A DNA stretch of 64,000 nt from Luteococcus japonicus. GTDB taxonomy: Bacteria > Actinomycetota > Actinomycetes > Propionibacteriales > Propionibacteriaceae. The notes below the pieces were generated by a model. It made no database searches. It was not told the DNA's origin and saw only the letters and a list, made by a program, of their open reading frames with translations. The translations under genes were made by a program, and so were the position numbers. The DNA is taken from the NCBI RefSeq assembly GCF_003752415.1, contig NZ_RKHG01000001.1:1240001-1304000 (forward strand). The letters are read 5' to 3'. Positions 45,603 through 53,873 of this stretch are shown here, in pieces (position 1 is the stretch's first letter; every line of letters starts with the position of its first letter).

Positions 45603-46249
45603 ATGGTGGCGCCGCTCCTCGAATTCGTCGTGTTGGTGGTGGTCTTCGCCGTCGCCTTCATCGTCCTCACGGAGGTTTTGCATGCCATGGTGGGCGAACG
45701 CGCCGATGCGTGCTGGGCCACGCAGCCATGGCCGCGGCGCTGCCGGCAACCTTCGTCGCCGTGACCGCGGGTGGTCGCCGGCGTGCCACCGCCCTGCTCT
45801 CCAGCGACGGCCGTGGACACGTCCGCCTGGCGGCGGCTGCTTTTGGGTTGACCCTGGTCATCGCGGGGCTGGCCCGCGTGTCCGCGGGCTGGGCGACGGG
45901 CACCCTCGAACCGCATGCGAGCGGCTTCGGGCCGGGGGCTCTGGCCCTGACCGTCGGCCTCATCACGCTGGCCGCCTTCGCCGAGGGGATCCTGTTCCGG
46001 GCCTGGCTACCGCAGGCCATCGGCGTCTGGGTGCGCTCCCCCTGGGTGGCCCATGGCGTGACGGTCCCCCTGTTCATCCTGGGCATCTGCCTTGCAGTCC
46101 TGACCTGGCACTTCAACGGCATCGCTGCTTCGACGGGCGTGCATGCGGCCAGCAATGTCGTTCTGGCCCTGGCGCCTGAGCTGCTGACCACTGGGGCGAA
46201 CATGGGTGGTGGGCGTCCCAAAGATAGGCCTTGGACGTCGGCAACATAG
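45603..46249 (+). pseudogene. Broken CPBP-family intramembrane protease
   Basis: The first frame starts MVAPLLEFVVLVVVFAVAF, and a second continues the protein after a shift near 45710. The remnant has a CPBP-like motif FAEGILFRAWL (normally EExxxR, with the first Glu lost) and a final-helix segment GIAASTGVHAASN with the second His. The middle region is shorter than usual. The convergent nucleotidyltransferase remnant overlaps the last 16 bp. Confidence 0.6.
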
Positions 46250-46540
46250 ACGGTCTCCGACTGACTGAGCGCCGACTCTCTGAAGTAGGGGTTCCGGATC
46301 GCGCGCTTCACCACAAGGTCGACGTCGCGGTTGACGATCTCGCGGAGCTCGTCGCGAAGTGCACAGAACTCCTCAAAAGGGTCAGGCCGACCAGGCGAGA
46401 AGTCGACCAAGAAGTCGACGTCGCTGTCTTCTTCGAAACCAGTGGTCAGGGCAGATCCAAAAAACCGCCAGCTCGGCATCCCCATACCGCTCGGCGGCGC
46501 GACTGATCGCGTCTCCGTCCAAGCTCACAGTGACGATCAT
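46234..46540 (-). pseudogene. MntA-type nucleotidyltransferase antitoxin remnant
   Basis: The C-terminal frame has the nucleotidyltransferase core FFGSALTTGFEEDSDVDFLVDF (GSx...DxD) and VNRDVDLVVKRAIRNPYFR. The N-terminal MIVTVSLDGDAISRAAERYG start at 46540 is in another frame, separated by an extra T in the TTTTTT run near 46463. A HEPN-type partner is not found. The C-terminal coordinate is approximate, since the frame runs on beyond the usual end. Confidence 0.65.
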
Positions 46541-46726
46541 GGCACCAGTATCCCTTCGCCGCTTTGGCGGAGACCAGAGAGTTACTCACCGCCGAGCAAT
46601 TCGCCAATCCACGGCAAGGTCGGCCCACTATGCACGTCCAACCCTGACCCTGCACTCACTCCATCACGTGAAGAGTCGAGCTCCCACGTGCACAGTGGCA
46701 CCCGGGCTGACCGCGACGACTACACA

Positions 46727-46752
46727 TTGAACCGGAACTCCACCGCATTGCG
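46727..46752 (+). repeat. Cassette-boundary repeat copy 1
   Basis: This is one of eight direct copies with core CGGAACTCCACC. On the minus strand it encodes the tail RNAVEFRFNV followed by a stop. It directly follows the 3' end of the first immunity-like gene. Confidence 0.85.
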
Positions 46753-46765
46753 CGACAGATAGGCC

Positions 46766-47284
46766 TCACAGATCGATCATGGCGAACCCTGGCTCTCGCC
46801 ACCACAGATGGCCCATTGCAGCTGACTGGCGCTGGCTCGCAAGCACCCGCTCCCCCACGCCGTGGAGAATCGCGTCGTAGGACGCCGCCTCGAAGGTGAA
46901 CTCCAAGGGGAACTCGATGGCGCTGTACGGCTCCTCGTGGTGACTGCCATCCCATCCGAACTGGTTCCAGCGCACCATCTGCCCACAACGTTCGATGGCG
47001 GCCGTGAGCGCACCGCAGCCAAGGTCGCCACACTCGCGACACACGTACAACTCCACTCGGCCAGCAGGAAGACTGACCTGGAGACCCAGGGACAAGGACG
47101 CCAACCAGGCCAGTCCGGACTCCAGATCCCATCCGGCTTGCAAGGGCGTGGAAGTCCACACCAGCAGATCTTCGCCGATCACTGAGCGCAGGGATGCGCG
47201 ATTCACGACGAGGTCGAGATAGCGAGGACAAAGCCGATTGCCATCCAGTGGCAGCGTCGACTCGACGAGGTCCAGATGATCCAC
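46766..47284 (-). CDS. Immunity-like protein, copy A1 (CxxC..C motif)
   Basis: The 172-residue protein has a central ELYVCRECGDLGCGALTAAI segment with three cysteines that could bind a metal. The family is widespread in actinobacterial genomes but its function is unknown to me; proximity to toxin-like genes suggests an immunity or accessory role. The GTG at 47284 lies 6 nt behind a TATCGT hexamer. It is paralogous to the gene at 54848, with the same length and flanking repeats. Confidence 0.7.
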   Translation of the reverse strand: MDHLDLVESTLPLDGNRLCPRYLDLVVNRASLRSVIGEDLLVWTSTPLQAGWDLESGLAWLASLSLGLQVSLPAGRVELYVCRECGDLGCGALTAAIERCGQMVRWNQFGWDGSHHEEPYSAIEFPLEFTFEAASYDAILHGVGERVLASQRQSAAMGHLWWREPGFAMIDL

Positions 47285-47325
47285 ACGCTAACGATAGACA
47301 TCTGAAATGCCTAGTCAACTAATTA

Positions 47326-47351
47326 TTGAACCTGAACTCCACCACGTTCCG
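47326..47351 (+). repeat. Cassette-boundary repeat copy 2
   Basis: Copy of the 26-bp repeat with core CTGAACTCCACC; minus-strand tail RNVVEFRFNN then stop. The preceding 20 bases match those before copy 8. Confidence 0.85.
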
Positions 47352-47493
47352 TAGCCAATTACAGTCTGCGTAGCAGACTCCGGCGGTCGCAGCACCCTGA
47401 ACCATCACTGCAGCCCACGCCGCAGATCAGTCCAAGGAACGGCAAGAGCCCGCTGCTAACGCGACCTGTCGATGTGATCACCACATGTGACGA

Positions 47494-47552
47494 ACGTGTC
47501 GAAATTATCGCTTTTCATCGACACGTCGTGCCGTCATGGTTACGCTGCCCCC
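47494..47552 (+). promoter_or_regulatory. Fic promoter with perfect operator dyad
   Basis: ACGTGTCGA (47494-47502) and TCGACACGT (47518-47526) form a perfect 9-bp inverted repeat with a 15-nt spacer. The right arm overlaps the -35 TCGACA (47518-47523), which is 17 bp from the -10 TACGCT (47541-47546). The ATG follows 6 nt later. This fits repression of the fic gene by a dyad-binding protein. The rest of the 47352-47485 gap shows no gene. Confidence 0.65.
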
Positions 47553-48647
47553 ATGACGCCGAGCCCGGATCAGCCGTACCAAGACCTTCCCCCGCTGCCC
47601 CCGACCGGAGTTGTGGAGACACCCGCGGTGCTCAAGGCGACGATCTCGGCAAGCCGAGCCCTGGCACGCTTGGATGGCGCCTACAAGCGTCTCCCCGATC
47701 CGACGATGCTGATCAACTTGATCCCTCTCATGGAGGCGCAGGCATCGAGCGAGATCGAGAACATCGTCACCACCAACGACGAGTTGTTCAAGGCCGCCAA
47801 CGGCGCACTGTCCACCCTCACTCCCCAAGTGAAGGAGGCTCTTCGCTACCGGGAGGCACTGCGCGCCGGACGCGAGTCCCTCGACCTGCGCCCCATTACG
47901 CATCAGACGGCCATCGATGTGTGCTCGATCCTCCAGGCCAGCCCGGCGATCATCCGCAACCAGCCAGGCACGTACATCGGCAACCCGGCGACCGGGCGAT
48001 GCATCTACACCCCGCCAGTGGGCAAGGACGTCATCCTCGACCACCTGTCCGCATGGGAACGCTTCCTGCACGGCGACCACGGGTTGGATCCCCTCGTCGT
48101 CATGGCGCTGACCCACTATCAGTTCGAGGCCATCCACCCGTTTTTCGACGGCAACGGCCGAACGGGCCGCATCCTCAACCTGCTGATCCTCATCGAGACC
48201 GGGCTACTGGAGCTGCCCATCCTCTACCTCTCCGGCCACATCGTCCGCCACAAGGACACCTACTACGAACGACTCAACGCTGTTACCCATAACGGCGAGT
48301 GGGAGCCGTGGATCCTCTTAATGCTCTCCGGCATCGAGTCCACCGCGCGGTGGACGCTGGACCTCGTCGAGAGGACCGACCAGATGCGCGCCCTCATGGA
48401 GCACCAGATCCGCGAGCAGAACTCCAAGTTGCCCGCCGCTTCCTTGGCCCGGATGCTGTTCAGCCAACCGTACCTACGCATCGACAATGTCGTGGAGGCG
48501 GGCTTGGCCAAGCGTCAGACCGCAGCGCACTGGCTGACCGAACTGGCCGAACCGGGTCTCATCATCAAAGAGCGAGTCGGCCGAAACGTCATCTTCATCA
48601 ACAGCCGCTTGCTGCAAACGCTCTTTCATACACCACTGCCGGAGTAA
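47553..48647 (+). CDS. Fic-family AMP-transferase
   Basis: The 364-residue protein has the Fic active-site motif HPFFDGNGRTGR (residues 195-206) and an N-terminal inhibitory motif SSEIEN (65-70, S/TxxxE-G/N), so it is a class II Fic enzyme. A C-terminal winged-helix-like region (MLFSQPYLRIDNVVEAGLAKRQTAAHWLTELAEPGLI) follows. Fic enzymes transfer AMP to target proteins and can act as toxins or regulators. The ATG at 47553 is supported by a -10 TACGCT 6 nt upstream; an earlier GTG at 47487 lies inside the operator. It occupies its own unit between two repeats. Confidence 0.92.
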   Translation: MTPSPDQPYQDLPPLPPTGVVETPAVLKATISASRALARLDGAYKRLPDPTMLINLIPLMEAQASSEIENIVTTNDELFKAANGALSTLTPQVKEALRYREALRAGRESLDLRPITHQTAIDVCSILQASPAIIRNQPGTYIGNPATGRCIYTPPVGKDVILDHLSAWERFLHGDHGLDPLVVMALTHYQFEAIHPFFDGNGRTGRILNLLILIETGLLELPILYLSGHIVRHKDTYYERLNAVTHNGEWEPWILLMLSGIESTARWTLDLVERTDQMRALMEHQIREQNSKLPAASLARMLFSQPYLRIDNVVEAGLAKRQTAAHWLTELAEPGLIIKERVGRNVIFINSRLLQTLFHTPLPE

Positions 48648-48663
48648 GGACACCGCCTACACA

Positions 48664-48689
48664 TTGAAGCGGAACTCCACCGAGTTGCG
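48664..48689 (+). repeat. Cassette-boundary repeat copy 3
   Basis: Copy of the 26-bp repeat with core GCGGAACTCCACC; minus-strand tail DGSTFRNSVEFRFNV then stop. It lies between the convergent ends of fic and the AAA ATPase gene. Confidence 0.88.
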
Positions 48690-48715
48690 GAACGTAGAAC
48701 CATCTGCGCGATCGC

Positions 48716-49990
48716 TCAGACAGGCACAGGAGTCCAGAGCCGGTCGATGGGCATCACATGCAGCCGGTCCTCGTAGGTGTAGGAGCGGCTACCGGTCGTC
48801 AGCATGATGCCGCCGATGAACCTCTCCCCCAGCAGGTCGCGAAGCTGGGCAAGACCGCGGAACTCCTTCCCCGAGGCCCGTTCGCTGGCTTTGACCTCGA
48901 ACGCGACGACTCGCCCATCGTCGTACTCGATGACGAGGTCGACCTCAGCCCCGTCACTCGTACGCCAGTGCCCGAGCGTGACGGGATCATCGAGCCAGGA
49001 CGCCTGCTTGCGCAGCTCCCCGACGACGAAGGTCTCCAGCAGGTGCCCGAAGTCAGTGAGCGACGTCGGGTCGATGCCGGTGACCTTCTCCGGCGTGAGC
49101 CGGAGCAGTCGGGCAGCCAGCCCGGAGTCGACGACGTGGACCTTCGGCTTCGCACTCACCCGCGAGCGGAGGCTCTTGCCCCACGCGGGGAGACGCACAG
49201 CCAGGAACAGGTCCTCGAGGAGCCGGAGATGGCTCTCCGTCGTCTCCCTGTTGGTCCCTACCCTTTCCGCCGTCGCCGCCACGTTCAGCAATTGACCGGT
49301 CTGCGCCGCGATATGCCCCAAGAGATCGGCCAACGCTTGACGCTCGCGGATTCTGCTGAGCTCGACGGCATCGCGTTCGACGGACGCCCGAACGAAGTCA
49401 TCGAACCAACGGGCTCTGGCCGAGGCTGACCGACGCAGGGCGAGAGGCATTCCCCCGGAGCACACACGGTCGACATAGTCGGGCCGCGTGGTCGACGAAG
49501 ACGGGACGGCACTCACGACGTCGTCGGCATCACCCGCGAGCGCCTCGAGCAGGTTCTCCCGCACCCCCTCGAGTTCCCCTTGGGAGAGCGGCCAGATGAC
49601 GAGCGAATGGAGCCGGCCGGTCAGCGCCTGTGCCGTCGCCGGCAGAGCGTCCTGCCTCGTCGACCCCGTGATGATCGCCGTGCCCGGGGGGCTGCCTTCA
49701 CGGTTCAGCCGGGCCTTGAGCGCATCGAGGATGTCTGGAACCCGCTGGTACTCGTCGATGCAGATCGGGGCCCCGGCGCGCACCGAGGCGGCCAGGTTCC
49801 CCTGGATCGCCTCACGCACTTCAACGTCGTCGAGGTCGATCACCGAGCCGCCGGCTGCCTCGGCGAAGCCGCGGAGCACCGTCGACTTGCCCACCGATCG
49901 TGGACCATGCAGCGCGATCACCGGCTCGGTGCGCATCTGTTCGGCCAACAGATCGCTGACGCGGCGTGGGACAAGTCCATCGAGCTGCAT
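48716..49990 (-). CDS. AAA ATPase with DUF4143 nuclease-like domain
   Basis: The 424-residue protein has Walker A GPRSVGKST (29-37), Walker B ICIDE (76-80), a sensor ITGSTR and, in the last quarter, a DUF4143-type PD-(D/E)xK-like core GAEVDLVIEYDDGRVVAFEVKAS. This AAA_14/DUF4143 family is common in accessory and defence islands, with poorly defined function. A TAGGGT -10 (49997-50002 on the complement) is 6 nt before the ATG. Short direct repeats lie just upstream. Confidence 0.9.
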   Translation of the reverse strand: MQLDGLVPRRVSDLLAEQMRTEPVIALHGPRSVGKSTVLRGFAEAAGGSVIDLDDVEVREAIQGNLAASVRAGAPICIDEYQRVPDILDALKARLNREGSPPGTAIITGSTRQDALPATAQALTGRLHSLVIWPLSQGELEGVRENLLEALAGDADDVVSAVPSSSTTRPDYVDRVCSGGMPLALRRSASARARWFDDFVRASVERDAVELSRIRERQALADLLGHIAAQTGQLLNVAATAERVGTNRETTESHLRLLEDLFLAVRLPAWGKSLRSRVSAKPKVHVVDSGLAARLLRLTPEKVTGIDPTSLTDFGHLLETFVVGELRKQASWLDDPVTLGHWRTSDGAEVDLVIEYDDGRVVAFEVKASERASGKEFRGLAQLRDLLGERFIGGIMLTTGSRSYTYEDRLHVMPIDRLWTPVPV

Positions 49991-50022
49991 GCCGCCACCC
50001 TAGCAGGACCAACTATGCCAAC

Positions 50023-50083
50023 CCTACAAACGTGAGCACCGCAAACCAGCAGACGTGAGCCTCTCGATCTAGCAAAAATGAGC
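50023..50083. repeat. Three degenerate 15-16-bp direct repeats upstream of the ATPase
   Basis: CCTACAAACGTGAGC (50023-50037), CCAGCAGACGTGAGC (50046-50060) and TCTAGCAAAAATGAGC (50068-50083) share CAAANRTGAGC. A further ATGAGC follows at 50095. The spacing is about one DNA helical turn multiple (22-23 bp), which suits cooperative protein binding. They lie within 100 bp upstream of the ATPase start. Confidence 0.5.
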
Positions 50084-50113
50084 GCCCAAGCCCCATGAGC
50101 CAAGGATCAGACG

Positions 50114-50139
50114 TTGAAGCGGAACTCCACGGCGTTTCG
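50114..50139 (+). repeat. Cassette-boundary repeat copy 4
   Basis: Copy of the 26-bp repeat with core GCGGAACTCCACG; minus-strand tail EGSLQLRNAVEFRFNV then stop. It separates the ATPase unit from the lipoprotein unit. Confidence 0.87.
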
Positions 50140-50223
50140 CAGCTGGAGTGAGCCTTCGGAGGACAAGAGTGGCGTTGTTGCTCTCCCTTGGGCCAATTGT
50201 GTCGCACTTGGCCGCCCCGACGG

Positions 50224-51003
50224 TCAGCTGAGAATCCGTTTGACGAGCGGGAGCGCATATCGCCAGTCGTCGCCGTCTTGATCAAAGAGATCGGCGTCCT
50301 CGAACCAGGTTGCGTCCGCCTCCGGATGAGGGCCAATCAAGCCCACACTTCCATCGCCAAACCGATAACACGCGGCGGCGAGGTCGCCTGTCTCGTAATG
50401 GGCGTAGGCCTCAGCGCCGCCTACAGGCAACCGCGCGCCCTCTTGGAAGTAGGTCCATCGCAACGTGTCGCCCCACGTGACTGCCACCACATCATCCGTA
50501 CTATCTTTCACAGGGAAGTCGGGAACGCCCACCTCCCCCTCGACGGATTCACTGAAAAACCCGAATCCCTCGCTCCCTGCAAGATATGCACCCATGCAGA
50601 TGCCGAGGTAGCTACCGCCGGTAGCCACAAAGTCACTCACCCCGCGGATGAAATCCGCAGGAAAACTCTGGGCAGCGGCACGAATATCGTCTCCACCGCC
50701 CGGCTGGGCGTAGAGAGCGACTCCAGAAAGGGCACTTGATTTGAGAGGGAATTCTTCATGCGGGCCGATAAACGCAACGTCCATACCAAGCTGTGATTGC
50801 GACAGTCGCTCAGCAAGAGTTTTCGAGCATCCTGCGCACCCCGCCGGGCCGCGGTACACGAGGGCGATCCGCGCATCCGGAGTCTCGTCGTCGTTCCTGC
50901 TGATCGGTGCACATCCGTTCGCCAGCCCAGCGAAAGGGACCGTCAGCAGCCCCGCGAGGACTGACCGGCGCGACCGTCCAGCAGGTGATTCGAACGTACC
51001 CAT
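50224..51003 (-). CDS. Tat-type lipoprotein with BPL_N-like (glutamine amidotransferase-like) domain
   Basis: The 259-residue protein has a twin-arginine signal with a lipobox (GRSRRSVLAGLLTVPFAGLANGC). The mature part resembles the N-terminal domain of large biotin-protein ligases, a class I amidotransferase-like fold, with YAQPGGGDDIRAA, FVATGGSYLGICMGAYLAG (the nucleophile-type Cys) and GLIGPHPEA. No enzyme activity is established for this family. Base composition is lower in GC than the flanking chromosome. The ATG at 51003 is 6 nt from TAGCAT, which overlaps the IS1380 target duplication. Confidence 0.75.
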   Translation of the reverse strand: MGTFESPAGRSRRSVLAGLLTVPFAGLANGCAPISRNDDETPDARIALVYRGPAGCAGCSKTLAERLSQSQLGMDVAFIGPHEEFPLKSSALSGVALYAQPGGGDDIRAAAQSFPADFIRGVSDFVATGGSYLGICMGAYLAGSEGFGFFSESVEGEVGVPDFPVKDSTDDVVAVTWGDTLRWTYFQEGARLPVGGAEAYAHYETGDLAAACYRFGDGSVGLIGPHPEADATWFEDADLFDQDGDDWRYALPLVKRILS

Positions 51004-51012
51004 CCTTCAATG

Positions 51013-51016
51013 CTAG
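51013..51016 (+). repeat. IS1380 target-site duplication, left copy
   Basis: CTAG directly precedes the left terminal inverted repeat, and the same four bases follow the right one. This left copy forms part of the TAGCAT hexamer before the lipoprotein gene. Confidence 0.85.
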
Positions 51017-52697
51017 CCCGGAGATTTCACGGGGGTGGCTGGACGTGAAGGAGGGAAGTGCCCGCTGACCTGCGAAGATACCGATTGTCTAGGTCTGTAT
51101 CAGCGTGGTTGAAGGAGCACTTCCCAGGTGAACAAGCGTAGCGGGATGTATCCGCGTCTCCGAGTCGACTCCGCTGCGGTGCCGGCGGTGGCCCAGGCGG
51201 GCGGGGTGCTGCTCACCCGGACCGTGGAGACCTCCGGCCTGGGAATCTTGTTGAGCCGGGCGCTGGGACCGTGGCGCAAATCCCTCGCGAGGCATGACCC
51301 GGCGAAGGTGCTGCTGGATCTGGCGATCAGCCTCGCGCTGGGTGGTGATGCCTGTCGTGACGCCGCGCTGCTGCGCAGCGAACCCGGTGTCTATGGCCGG
51401 GTGGCCTCGGATGCGACGATCTCGCGCACCATCACCGCCCTCGCGGCCGATGTCGACCGGGTGGAGAAAGCCGTGGCCCAGGCCACTGCAGCAGCTCGCC
51501 AGCACGTCTGGGGCCTGGCAGGCGAGGCGGCACCAGGCCATGGGGCGAGCGCCGGGGATCCGATCATCATTGATCTGGACGCCACTCTCGTCACGTCACA
51601 TTCGGACAAGGAACTGGCCCGGCCGACGTTCAAGAAGGGCTACGGTTTCCACCCGCTGTTGGCCTTCGTCGACCACGGCCCCGACGGGACCGGCGAACCC
51701 ATGGCAGGGCTGCTCAGGTCGGGCAATGCCGGCTCCAACACCGCCGCCGATCACGAGACCGTCATCAAGGCTGCGCTCAAACAGGTGCCCGGGATCAACC
51801 CCGCCAGGCCGGGCAAGAAGGTGCTGATCCGTACTGACGGGGCCGGCGGATCCCAACAGCTACTCGGCTTCCTCGCCCGGCGCGGACTGTCGTACTCGAG
51901 CGGCTTCACGCTGCCGATGAGCACCCCGGAGTTGTATCACCTTGTTCCCGAGCACGCGTGGCAGGATGCCTACAACGCCGACGGCCAGGTCCGCGACGGC
52001 GCAGCCGTGGTCGAGTTCACCGACCTCCTCACCGCCAAAGACCTGTTGAAGGGCTACCCCACCGGGATGCGAGTGATCGTGCGCCGAGAACGACCCCACC
52101 CCGGCGCCCAACTCCGCTTTGATGACGTCGATGGCTACCGGCTCACCGCCTTCGTCACCAACACTGCCAGAGGCCAGTTGGCTGATTTGGAGATGCGGCA
52201 CCGCCGCCGCGCCCGTTGTGAGGACCGCATCCGCACCGCAAAAGACACCGGCCTGACCAACCTGCCGTTGCAGGGCTATGACCAGAATCGCATCCGGCTG
52301 CTCATCGTCCAGCTGGCCAGCGACCTGCTCGCCTGGATGGCCATGCTCGCCCTCCAAGGCCCTGCGCGGCGATGGGAACCCAAAACCCTGCGGCACCGCC
52401 TGTTCACTCTTCAACGCCACCTTGGCGCGCACAGGCAGGCGCACCATCCTGCACCTCAAACAGGCCAGCCCCTGGTCACCCATGATTCTGGACGGCTGGA
52501 ACCGGCTCTCCGCACTCACCCCACCCTGACCCAACCGTCACCCGCCCCGACGACCAGCAGTAGCCATTCGGCAGTGGAACCGACGCCCACCCGCAACGAC
52601 ATGCGGGCACTTGTCACACCCACATGCCACAATCACGAGCATGAGACCGGCAACGACGCTGGACCGTTGACCAACCAGCCCTCATGAAAGATCGAGG
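51017..52697 (+). mobile_element. IS1380-family insertion sequence
   Basis: The 1681-bp element has related ends: left CCCGGAGATTTCACGGGG (51017-51034) and, on the complement, right CCTCGATCTTTCATGAGGG (52679-52697). It is flanked by CTAG on both sides (51013-51016 and 52698-52701), the 4-bp duplication expected of this family. The transposase gene reads left to right. Confidence 0.9.
51128..52529 (+). CDS. IS1380 transposase, apparent C-terminal frameshift
   Basis: The protein has the IS1380/IS4-type DDE layout: an N-terminal dimerisation part, IIIDLDATLVTSHSDKELA (first Asp), KKVLIRTDGAGGSQQLL (second Asp), and a RCEDRIRTAKDTGLTNLPL segment with the final Glu. After about 52405 the frame should shift by one base to give NATLARTGRRTILHL and end at the TGA of 52527-52529; uncorrected it runs to 52687 with a nonsense tail. 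The element may therefore be inactive, or the shift may be an assembly error. Confidence 0.85.
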
Positions 52698-52703
52698 CTA
52701 GGC

Positions 52704-52763
52704 GTTGACAGCGACGGGATCGTCACCGACTATCCGCAGCTCGCCCGCCGACTCGAGGACTGA
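52704..52763 (+). pseudogene. 3' remnant of a glycerophosphodiester phosphodiesterase gene
   Basis: The 19 codons VDSDGIVTDYPQLARRLED plus stop match the C-terminal end of GDPD proteins (DGIxTDYP). The rest of the gene is absent; IS1380 lies directly upstream. It is followed by a terminator hairpin, so it is the tail of a once intact gene. Confidence 0.6.
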
Positions 52764-52802
52764 AAATCTGCATTTCCGGCATGCCAAAAATGCCGCAGAT
52801 TT
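52764..52802 (+). terminator. Hairpin after the phosphodiesterase remnant
   Basis: AAATCTGC (52764-52771) pairs with GCAGATTT (52795-52802), and inner GGCAT/ATGCC arms close a 7-nt loop. It is a bulged hairpin suited to ending the phosphodiesterase transcript. Confidence 0.65.
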
Positions 52803-52821
52803 GACCCCCAAAGGTTAGTTA

Positions 52822-52847
52822 CTGAAGCGGAACTCCACCGCGTTCCG
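52822..52847 (+). repeat. Cassette-boundary repeat copy 5
   Basis: Copy of the 26-bp repeat with core GCGGAACTCCACC, and the only copy with a perfect inner dyad CGGAAC...GTTCCG. The minus-strand tail is HPDGSIHRNAVEFRFSN then stop. The bases after it (TAGAACCATCTG) are shared with copy 3. Confidence 0.88.
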
Positions 52848-52913
52848 ATGGATAGAACCATCTGGGTGCACATCGGCGCGACGGGACCAATGAACGGGCA
52901 GGCGCAGCTGGGT

Positions 52914-53060
52914 CTAGGCCACTAGGTTGAGGCTCGGGTTCATGAGGGGCTCGTACTCGATGGGCCAACCGACGCAGGCGGGCCCGCCGGCGGCGTCGGT
53001 AGGTCCGCTCGATCCAGGTGATGATCGCGGTTCGCAGCTCTTCACGAGTTTCCCCGCCGC
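52914..53060 (-). pseudogene. IS3-family transposase C-terminal remnant
   Basis: Minus-strand frames carry EELRTAIITWIERTYRRRRR and, after a shift, PIEYEPLMNPSLNLVA and a stop, the usual end of IS3/IS150-type OrfB transposases. The rest of the gene is missing and the pieces are in different frames, so this is a dead fragment. Confidence 0.7.
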
Positions 53061-53207
53061 CCGCAAGGCCGACCCGACAGACCCCCTGTGGATCACCGCC
53101 ATGACCCAGGCCAGCAATGCGCGGGAGCGAAATCCCGGTCAAGCACTGCCTACGAGAACGTCCTCGCCCTTCATGCCCGCCCTGGGGCGCAGAGGGACCT
53201 TCGCACG

Positions 53208-53232
53208 TTGAAGCGGACTCCACCGAAATCCG
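53208..53232 (+). repeat. Cassette-boundary repeat copy 6 (one base short)
   Basis: A 25-bp copy with one base deleted in the core (GCGGACTCCACC), which breaks the minus-strand tail frame. The following 83 bp up to the next gene hold no other feature I can support apart from the possible operator at 53282-53295. Confidence 0.75.
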
Positions 53233-53281
53233 TCACCCAGAGGTCGCCTACTCGCCCCCGCGGCAGGTCCGTAGTGCGATT

Positions 53282-53295
53282 TTACAGTATTCCGT
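53282..53295. promoter_or_regulatory. Possible operator upstream of the regulator gene
   Basis: TTACAGTATTCCGTAA contains an imperfect palindrome (10 of 14 positions in TACAGTATTCCGTA) about 20 bp before the start of the HTH gene at 53316. Autoregulation of the regulator-peptidase pair is inferred. Confidence 0.35.
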
Positions 53296-53315
53296 AATTC
53301 TGGAACTATGTATCC

Positions 53316-53873
53316 ATGACGACACCGGACGCACCTGACTCACTGGCCAGTCGAGTAGCTGCACTCGAGAAGCGGATGGTCGCGGTCGAGGCACACGCCA
53401 CCCCCGCCGCTGGTGACACTGGAAATACGAACGGCGCGCAAGGCAGTTCACCAAGCACACAAGATCACCTCTGGGCCCTTCGCGGCCTGAAGCAGTACGA
53501 GGATGACAGCGAGGGCGGCACCGTCATGCTCGTGGGCTCCGTCGAGCTTCCGGGCAGCGGCCCCGTCTCCTGGCAGATCGGAGCGCACGCCGACGAGCTC
53601 CTTTCCGACGAGTGGGACACGGTCACTGCTGTGCTGGACGCACTGGCGCACCCCATCCGCCTGCGCATCCTCAAAGAGGTGCTCACCGGGGAGAACAGCA
53701 CCGCACGCGAACTTGCAGAACTGGAGTCCATGGGGTCGACCGGGCAGGTCTATCACCACCTTCGCGCCCTCACCTCGGCCGGGTGGTTGAGGCCGGGCTC
53801 CGGGGGCAGACACACGGTGCCGGCCGAACGAGTCGTCCCCCTGCTCACCACCCTTCTGGGGGCGCGCCGATGA
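53316..53873 (+). CDS. ArsR-like winged-helix regulator with N-terminal coiled coil
   Basis: The 185-residue protein has a short N-terminal coiled-coil-like helix (SLASRVAALEKRMVAVEAH), a central beta segment (GTVMLVGSVELPGSGPVSWQIG) and a C-terminal winged helix (LDALAHPIRLRILKEVLTGENSTARELAEL, GQVYHHLRALTSAGWL). Its stop overlaps the start of the peptidase gene by 4 bp. It probably controls this two-gene unit; the signal is unknown. Confidence 0.82.
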   Translation: MTTPDAPDSLASRVAALEKRMVAVEAHATPAAGDTGNTNGAQGSSPSTQDHLWALRGLKQYEDDSEGGTVMLVGSVELPGSGPVSWQIGAHADELLSDEWDTVTAVLDALAHPIRLRILKEVLTGENSTARELAELESMGSTGQVYHHLRALTSAGWLRPGSGGRHTVPAERVVPLLTTLLGARR

